Shown here in pieces: positions 5,654-9,954 of a stretch of 9,954 nucleotides of DNA. Both the position numbers and the translations under genes were made by a program. Under the pieces are notes generated by a model. The model did not search any database and was not told the origin of the DNA. It saw nothing but the letters and a program-made list of their open reading frames with translations. Within the stretch, counting starts at the first letter, position 1. Each line of letters starts with the position of its first letter. Source of the DNA: Bacteroidaceae bacterium (GTDB lineage: Bacteria; Bacteroidota; Bacteroidia; Bacteroidales; Bacteroidaceae); assembly GCA_017548225.1 (NCBI GenBank), contig JAFYMV010000179.1, forward strand, positions 1 through 9,954, given 5' to 3'.

Positions 5654-7753
5654 ATGTACGATCTTGCGACACGCGACATACAGTATCTGCAGGGGGTAGG
5701 TCCGCAAAGGGCGGCTCTCTTGGCAAAGGAGTTGGGCATCAGTTCCATGCACGACTTGTTGTATAACTTCCCCTACAAGTATGTCGACCGTAGTCGCCTC
5801 TACTACATCCACGAGATTGACGGCAACATGCCTTACATACAGCTCAAGGGTAAGATTCTGCGCTACGAAACCAATGGTACGGGACGCAAGATGAGGCTTG
5901 TGGCTCACTTCTCGGATGGTACGGGAGTGATAGACCTTGTGTGGTTTAATGGAGCCAAGTTTATCCCCAAGAACTACCCTGTGGGGGTGGAGTATATCGT
6001 GTTTGGCAAGCCTACGATGTTTGGCGACCGCATCAATGTGGCGCACCCCGATATAGATAAGGCTTCGGAGTTGTCGCTCTCGTCAATGGGATTGCAACCC
6101 TACTACAATACTACCGAGCGCATGAAGCGTAGCGGTCTCAACAGCAATGCATTGCAAAAGCTTGAGTCCAACCTCTTTGATCTGCTCGAGCGTACGCCAG
6201 TAGCCGAGACCATGCCCGAGTCTTTCGTGCGTGAGCATCACCTGATGCCGTTGAGCGAGGCGCTATATGCTATACATTTTCCCAAAGACCCAGAGGAGCT
6301 GCGCCGTGCCCAGTACCGACTGAAATTTGAGGAGTTGTTCTATGTGCAGTTGAGCATCCTGCGCTATAGCAAGGACCGCCGCCGCAAGTGTCGCGGACTT
6401 TGCTTTACGAAGGTGGGCGAACTGTTCAATGAGTTTTATACCACGAAACTACCCTTTGAACTCACCGGAGCGCAGAAGCGGGTCATCCGCGAGATGCGAC
6501 ACGATATGAACAGTGGGCGTCAGATGAATAGACTCCTGCAAGGTGATGTGGGTAGCGGCAAGACACTGGTAGCTCTGATGACCTCGCTCATCGCTATCGG
6601 CAATGGCTACCAGGCTTGTATCATGGCACCGACGGAGATACTTGCCGAGCAGCACTGTGCCACGCTGACCAAGCTGCTCGACGGACTGCCTGTGCGGGTG
6701 GCTCTGCTCACGGGTAGTGTCAAGGGCAAGAAACGAAAAGAGATACTCGATGGGCTCATTACGGGAGACATACATCTGCTCGTAGCCACACATGCCGTGC
6801 TTGAAGATACGGTGCAGTTTGCGGCATTGGGCTTTGTGGTCATTGACGAGCAGCACCGCTTTGGCGTAGCGCAGCGTGCCAAGCTATGGTCAAAGAACGA
6901 CTTTGCCCCTCATGTGTTGGTGATGACGGCTACGCCCATCCCGCGCACTTTGGCTATGACGCTCTATGGCGATCTTGATGTGAGTGTTATTGATGAGCTC
7001 CCTCCAGGCCGTAAGCCCATACAGACCATACACCAGTATGGCAATCGCCAGGCGCAGCTCTATCAGTTTATGGCCGGACAAATAGCACAGGGACGCCAGG
7101 TGTATGTGGTGTATCCGCTCATCAAGGAGAGCGAGAAGATAGACCTCAAGAATCTCGAGGAGGGGTATGCGCAGATATGTGAGGCTTTCCCCCACTGCTC
7201 GGTGAGCATGGTGCATGGCAAGATGAAGCCTGCCGAGAAGGATGCCGAGATGCAGCGCTTCCTCCATCGCGAGACACAGATCATGGTGGCGACAACGGTG
7301 ATCGAGGTGGGCGTGAATGTGCCCAATGCCTCGGTGATGGTCATTGAGAATGCCGAACGCTTCGGGCTGTCGCAGCTGCATCAGCTACGCGGTAGGGTGG
7401 GGCGTGGTGCCGACCAGTCGTACTGTATACTGGTAACTTCGGTAAAGCTAACCGAAGAGAGCAAGAAACGCCTTGAAATCATGGTGCGCACTAATGATGG
7501 CTTTGAAATAGCCGAGGCTGACCTCAAGTTGCGCGGCCCTGGTGATCTTGAGGGTACGCAGCAGAGTGGTATCGCTTTTGACTTGAAGATTGCCAATATC
7601 GCCCGCGACGGACAGCTCTTGGGTTATGTTCGAGACATTGCCGAGCGCATCACCGATGAGGATCCCGATGGCACACGCCCCGAGAACGCTCTCTTCTGGC
7701 AACAACTAGAACGCTTGCGCAAAACCAATGTGAACTGGTCGCTGATATCATGA
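5654..7753 (+). CDS. recG: ATP-dependent DNA helicase RecG
   Basis: Branched-DNA helicase that remodels stalled replication forks and Holliday junctions. The 699 residues match the family's usual length. Order seen: N-terminal DI-YLQGVGPQRA segment (8-20), wedge/OB-fold region (about 60-135), then two helicase lobes with Walker A GDVGSGKT (297-304), APTEILAEQH (325-334), DEQH Walker B box (398-401), TATPIPRT (425-432), VATTVIEVGVNVPNA (545-559) and QLRGRVGRG (577-585), followed by LKLRGPGDLEGTQQSG (624-639), the conserved C-terminal region. All helicase motifs look intact. The start is fixed by the conserved first residues; the next Met (residue 32) would remove them. The barrel gene on the other strand is divergent. 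A copy of the repeat element begins eight bases after the stop, and no classical terminator is visible before it. Confidence 0.97.
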   Translation: MYDLATRDIQYLQGVGPQRAALLAKELGISSMHDLLYNFPYKYVDRSRLYYIHEIDGNMPYIQLKGKILRYETNGTGRKMRLVAHFSDGTGVIDLVWFNGAKFIPKNYPVGVEYIVFGKPTMFGDRINVAHPDIDKASELSLSSMGLQPYYNTTERMKRSGLNSNALQKLESNLFDLLERTPVAETMPESFVREHHLMPLSEALYAIHFPKDPEELRRAQYRLKFEELFYVQLSILRYSKDRRRKCRGLCFTKVGELFNEFYTTKLPFELTGAQKRVIREMRHDMNSGRQMNRLLQGDVGSGKTLVALMTSLIAIGNGYQACIMAPTEILAEQHCATLTKLLDGLPVRVALLTGSVKGKKRKEILDGLITGDIHLLVATHAVLEDTVQFAALGFVVIDEQHRFGVAQRAKLWSKNDFAPHVLVMTATPIPRTLAMTLYGDLDVSVIDELPPGRKPIQTIHQYGNRQAQLYQFMAGQIAQGRQVYVVYPLIKESEKIDLKNLEEGYAQICEAFPHCSVSMVHGKMKPAEKDAEMQRFLHRETQIMVATTVIEVGVNVPNASVMVIENAERFGLSQLHQLRGRVGRGADQSYCILVTSVKLTEESKKRLEIMVRTNDGFEIAEADLKLRGPGDLEGTQQSGIAFDLKIANIARDGQLLGYVRDIAERITDEDPDGTRPENALFWQQLERLRKTNVNWSLIS

Positions 7754-7761
7754 TTCTAGTT

Positions 7762-7867
7762 AGGAGTGCAGGAGTTAGGAGTGTAGACAATACCGCAATT
7801 ACGCAAGAGCAAAGATTGCCTGCAAGCTCTGCCAATCATCGCGGTATCAACGCAGTTAAATGTTTCA
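7762..7867 (+). repeat. Second, one-armed copy of the AGGAGT element
   Basis: AGGAGT occurs at 7762, 7770 and 7777, followed by AGACAA and a core that agrees with 3651-3731 at about 70 of 81 positions without gaps. ATACCGC and GCGGTAT are both kept. The inner stem AGAGC/GCTCT is fully paired here, while the first copy has a C-A mismatch at the same place. The right-hand ACTCCT arm is absent, so this copy is truncated or of another subtype. Confidence 0.75.
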
Positions 7868-7903
7868 TCGCTGATTGACCGTTCGCGGAGTTCCCATCTA
7901 GTA

Positions 7904-7995
7904 TGTCATCCTGAGTGAAACGAAGGATTTTGCAGTGTCTCACGATAAGTCTTCAAGGGCCCTGCACGGGATGCTTCTCTTTGTGCAGCATGACA
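7904..7995 (+). repeat. Imperfect palindrome of the GTCATCCTGAG type
   Basis: TGTCAT (7904-7909) pairs with ATGACA (7990-7995). Complementarity continues inward with interruptions (CTG/CAG, then GAAG/CTTC and AT), giving arms of about 30 bases around a central segment. GTCATCCTGAGTGAAACGAA resembles a dispersed intergenic repeat that I recall from Bacteroidales genomes. A transcript would fold into a long hairpin and could end or stabilise upstream RNA. Confidence 0.6.
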
Positions 7996-8141
7996 CTTAT
8001 CGCGGATTTCTGTTAAAGATCGCTCATCTGTGTTTTGTATTATTGCTCAATCGAGATGACATAACCAGCACAAAAAACGAAATAATCGCCCTTGCTCTGC
8101 AAGTAAATGGGTATTATCTTCAATAAATAAAAAAAAAGCAG

Positions 8142-8149
8142 TAATTTCG
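8142..8149 (+). promoter_or_regulatory. -7 box of tRNA-Arg
   Basis: TAATTTCG (TAnnTTCG) lies 15 bases before the mature tRNA start. It is followed by GCACCCGATTT, nearly identical to the sequence after the promoter box of the barrel gene at 2817-2824. No clear -33 box is seen. Confidence 0.5.
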
Positions 8150-8164
8150 CACCCGATTTCTGGC

Positions 8165-8236
8165 GCCCTTGTAGTTCAATGGATAGAACGCGCCCCTCCT
8201 AAGGGTGAGATATGAGTTCGATTCTCATCGGGGGTA
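8165..8236 (+). tRNA. trnR: tRNA-Arg (anticodon CCT)
   Basis: Cloverleaf built by hand. Acceptor GCCCTTG (8165-8171) pairs with CGGGGGT (8229-8235), then discriminator A8236. D stem GTTC/GAAC is at 8174-8177 and 8186-8189. Anticodon stem CGCCC/GGGTG (8191-8195, 8203-8207) encloses loop CTCCTAA with anticodon CCT at 8198-8200. T stem ATGAG/CTCAT (8212-8216, 8224-8228) encloses TTCGATT. It reads AGG codons. CCA is not encoded. The acceptor stem includes three G-U pairs (1-72, 5-68, 6-67), more than usual. Confidence 0.95.
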
Positions 8237-8266
8237 CTGGAAAGTTGAACCGACGACAAACCGAGA

Positions 8267-8289
8267 GCAATCAAGTTTACTTGAATTGC
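8267..8289 (+). other. Hairpin downstream of tRNA-Arg
   Basis: GCAATCAAG and CTTGAATTGC pair around a TTTA loop with one bulged base. No T-run follows, so it is not a classical terminator; it could be an RNA 3' end, a processing signal, or part of a dispersed repeat. Confidence 0.4.
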
Positions 8290-8304
8290 CGAGGTGCGAA
8301 GGCA

Positions 8305-8338
8305 TTGACAGTTGACTGTCGTCTGTCGACTGTTGACA
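8305..8338 (+). repeat. TTGAC-type short repeats before the SLC13 gene
   Basis: TTGACA (8305), TTGACT (8312) and TTGACA (8333) occur in one 34-base stretch. GACAGTTGACTGTC (8307-8320) is a perfect inverted repeat with six-base arms, and GTCGAC lies between. It could be an operator for the transporter gene or a short dispersed repeat. Confidence 0.4.
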
Positions 8339-8364
8339 AACAATAAAGAAAATACCTAATTTCA
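8332..8364 (+). promoter_or_regulatory. Candidate promoter of the SLC13 gene
   Basis: GTTG (8332-8335) and TAATTTCA (8357-8364) are 21 bases apart and approximate the TTTG and TAnnTTTG boxes with one and two mismatches. The leader would be about 17 bases and A-rich, like others here. Confidence 0.35.
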
Positions 8365-8384
8365 CAAACTATAAATTAAAACAC

Positions 8385-9893
8385 ATGTTTACCAATTTTC
8401 CCGGTTCACATTTGGTAGAGGACTACCAGAAGTGGAAAAAAGCAAAGAAGGAAGCAGGAGTTAATAATCCTTTGGCAAAGACCTTCAAGTTATTGTTTGT
8501 CATCGCAGTGACACTTACCCTTTGGTTGCTCCCCACCACCGCATTCGGTATTGAGGGACTCACTGTAGTAGAGCAGCGCGTTATCGGTGTATTCGTATTC
8601 GCAACACTGATGTGGGTGCTTGAGGCTATCCCCGCATGGAGCACTTCGCTCATCGTGGTTGGATTGCTCCTGTTCATGACATCAGACAGTGCATTCAAGG
8701 TGCTTAACACAGGTTATACTCCCGCAGAGTTGGGTACTGTGCTCAAGTATCAGGACATCCTCCACTGCTTTGCTGACCCCATCATCATGCTCTTCATCGG
8801 TGGTTTCATGCTCGCTATTGCTGCCACCAAGTATGGTCTTGATGCTAAGATTGCCAAGGTGTTGCTCAAGCCCTTCGGTAACCAATCACGCTTCGTGATG
8901 CTCGGCTTCATCGTGGTTACAGGTCTTTTCTCTGCCTTCATCAGCAACACTGCTACTGCAGCCATGATGCTTGCTTTCTTGGCTCCCGTATTGAAGGCGC
9001 TCCCCGCTGACGGTAAGGGTAAGATTGGTCTCGCCCTCTCTATCCCCGTAGCTGCTAACATCGGTGGTATGGCTACTCCTATCGGTACCCCTCCTAACGG
9101 TATCGTATTGAAGTATCTCGAGCCTATGGGTCTCGGTATGGGCTTCGGTGAGTGGATTGCTTTCATGGGTCCCATCACTGTAGCGTTGCTCCTCATCTCA
9201 TGGTGGATTTTGCTCAAGCTCTTCCCCTTCAAGCAGAAGACTATCGAGCTTGATATCCCCGATAACTCACAGAAGGGCTGGCGCACTACTTTGGTGTACA
9301 TCACCTTCTTTGCAACCATCGTGATGTGGTTGTTCGATAAGAATCTCGGCCTCAAGACCAACGCTGTAGCGATGTTCCCCGTAGCAGTATTCTGTGCTAC
9401 AGGTATCATCACCAAGCGCGACCTTGAGCAGATCAGCTGGTCAGTGCTCTGGATGGTTGCCGGTGGTTTTGCACTCGGTGTTGCCCTCAACAAGTCTGGT
9501 TTGGCTCAGCATATGATTGATGCTATTCCCTTCGGCTCATGGTCACCGCTGCTCGTTATCATCGGTTCAGGTATCCTCTGCTACGCTATGGCAAACTTCA
9601 TCTCACACACTGCTACCGCAGCGCTTCTTGTGCCCATCCTTGCAGTAGTTGGTGAGAGCATGTCAACTGCTTTGGGTCCCGTAGGTGGTGTGGCTACCTT
9701 GCTCGTAGGTGTGGCTATCGCTTCATCTGTAGGTATGGTACTTCCCATCAGTACTCCTCCCAACGCATTGGCTTATGCTACTGGTCTCATCCAGCAGAAG
9801 GATATGGTTAAGGTAGGTCTCATCGTTGGTATCGTGAGCTTGCTGCTCGGCTACGGCGTACTCATCGTATTGGGTACTAACGGCCTGCTCTAA
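8385..9893 (+). CDS. SLC13/DASS-family sodium-coupled anion transporter
   Basis: Inner-membrane symporter of 502 residues, close to the usual length. A soluble N-terminus (1-33) precedes many hydrophobic segments, beginning near 34-50 and 66-99. Two inverted-topology halves each carry a substrate/sodium-site signature: FISNTATAAMM (185-195) with PIGTPPNGI (232-240), and FISHTATAALL (405-415) with PISTPPNAL (454-462). By family knowledge it imports di- or tricarboxylates, or possibly sulfate, with sodium; the substrate is not readable here. The second signature has SHT where SNT is usual. Frequent ctc, ggt, atc and ttc codons hint at high expression. It is preceded by tRNA-Arg and followed by the start of a terminator-like stem, so it is probably monocistronic. 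The start has no Shine-Dalgarno sequence. MFTNFPGSHLVEDYQKWKKA is a plausible cytoplasmic N-terminus. Confidence 0.9.
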   Translation: MFTNFPGSHLVEDYQKWKKAKKEAGVNNPLAKTFKLLFVIAVTLTLWLLPTTAFGIEGLTVVEQRVIGVFVFATLMWVLEAIPAWSTSLIVVGLLLFMTSDSAFKVLNTGYTPAELGTVLKYQDILHCFADPIIMLFIGGFMLAIAATKYGLDAKIAKVLLKPFGNQSRFVMLGFIVVTGLFSAFISNTATAAMMLAFLAPVLKALPADGKGKIGLALSIPVAANIGGMATPIGTPPNGIVLKYLEPMGLGMGFGEWIAFMGPITVALLLISWWILLKLFPFKQKTIELDIPDNSQKGWRTTLVYITFFATIVMWLFDKNLGLKTNAVAMFPVAVFCATGIITKRDLEQISWSVLWMVAGGFALGVALNKSGLAQHMIDAIPFGSWSPLLVIIGSGILCYAMANFISHTATAALLVPILAVVGESMSTALGPVGGVATLLVGVAIASSVGMVLPISTPPNALAYATGLIQQKDMVKVGLIVGIVSLLLGYGVLIVLGTNGLL

Positions 9894-9934
9894 TCATTGT
9901 TTCTGATAGAGTAATAAAGATTATAAAGCGAGGA

Positions 9935-9954
9935 GCTGTCCCCCACAGGGCAGC
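9935..9954 (+). terminator. Probable terminator stem of the SLC13 gene, cut by the window end
   Basis: GCTGTCC (9935-9941) pairs with GGGCAGC (9948-9954) as a seven-pair stem with one G-U pair, 41 bases after the stop codon. A T-run, if present, lies beyond the window, so the call is provisional. Confidence 0.5.

Larger units (their letters stand above)
7754..8384. other. Repeat-rich intergenic region between recG and the SLC13 gene
   Basis: Apart from tRNA-Arg there is no convincing gene in these 631 bases. It contains, in order, a partial copy of the AGGAGT element, a long palindrome beginning GTCATCCTGAG, about 140 bases with nothing I recognise (7996-8141), the tRNA with its promoter box, a hairpin, TTGAC-type repeats and the promoter of the transporter gene. 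Confidence 0.7.

Noticed and set aside
6890..7381. 163-codon minus-strand frame, rich in His and Leu
   Set aside because: Antisense to recG helicase motifs, with no own start context or domain.
7935..8126. 63-codon plus-strand frame
   Set aside because: Its first part is one arm of the palindrome at 7904-7995, and the translation resembles no protein I know.
8750..9493. 247-codon open frame on the minus strand
   Set aside because: Antisense to the SLC13 gene; its Pro/Ser/Met-rich translation looks like a reverse-strand shadow.

Overview
The window reads as a chromosomal segment of a Bacteroidales bacterium (phylum Bacteroidota). Evidence: a SusD/RagB-type surface lipoprotein whose lipidated cysteine is followed by acidic residues, two small outer-membrane beta-barrel proteins of kinds common in this order, A-rich leaders with almost no Shine-Dalgarno sequences, and several matches to the Bacteroides -7 promoter box TAnnTTTG (or TAnnTTCG). 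I cannot fix the genus. Apart from one gene on the minus strand, everything lies on the plus strand.

Region 1 (1-2785) is visibly AT-rich. It has a gene-poor 481-base leader with a good promoter candidate, repeated boxes and small upstream ORFs, then a 767-residue lipoprotein that joins an N-terminal 'KGPF' module, a BACON-like domain and a SusD-like C-terminal half. No SusC partner is visible. Base composition changes abruptly at about 2.8 kb, so this block may be a transferred or lineage-specific insertion.

Region 2 (2791-7753) has ordinary composition and holds a small outer-membrane barrel gene, aroB (3-dehydroquinate synthase), a second barrel gene on the minus strand, and recG. Barrel gene 2 and recG are divergent across 88 bases. 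The recG -7 box ends only 4 bases before its ATG, which suggests a leaderless or nearly leaderless mRNA. aroB ends in a strong terminator overlapped by a 22-base-period triplet repeat.

Region 3 (7754-8384) is a repeat-rich intergenic stretch with a partial copy of an element also found upstream of aroB, a long imperfect palindrome starting GTCATCCTGAG, a tRNA-Arg(CCT) gene with its promoter, and short TTGAC-type repeats. It leads to a complete SLC13/DASS-family anion:sodium symporter gene (8385-9893) and the start of its likely terminator at the window edge.

The main unexplained structure is a 189-base element at 3619-3807. It has about 37-base terminal inverted repeats built from AGGAGT words and a self-complementary core. 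The left arm and core recur after recG at 7762-7867. Both copies start 8-9 bases after a stop codon and have the same orientation. I see no defence system, CRISPR array, transposase, integrase or phage gene. The coding genes do not form one pathway: they are housekeeping genes (aroB, recG, tRNA-Arg), envelope proteins and a transporter.
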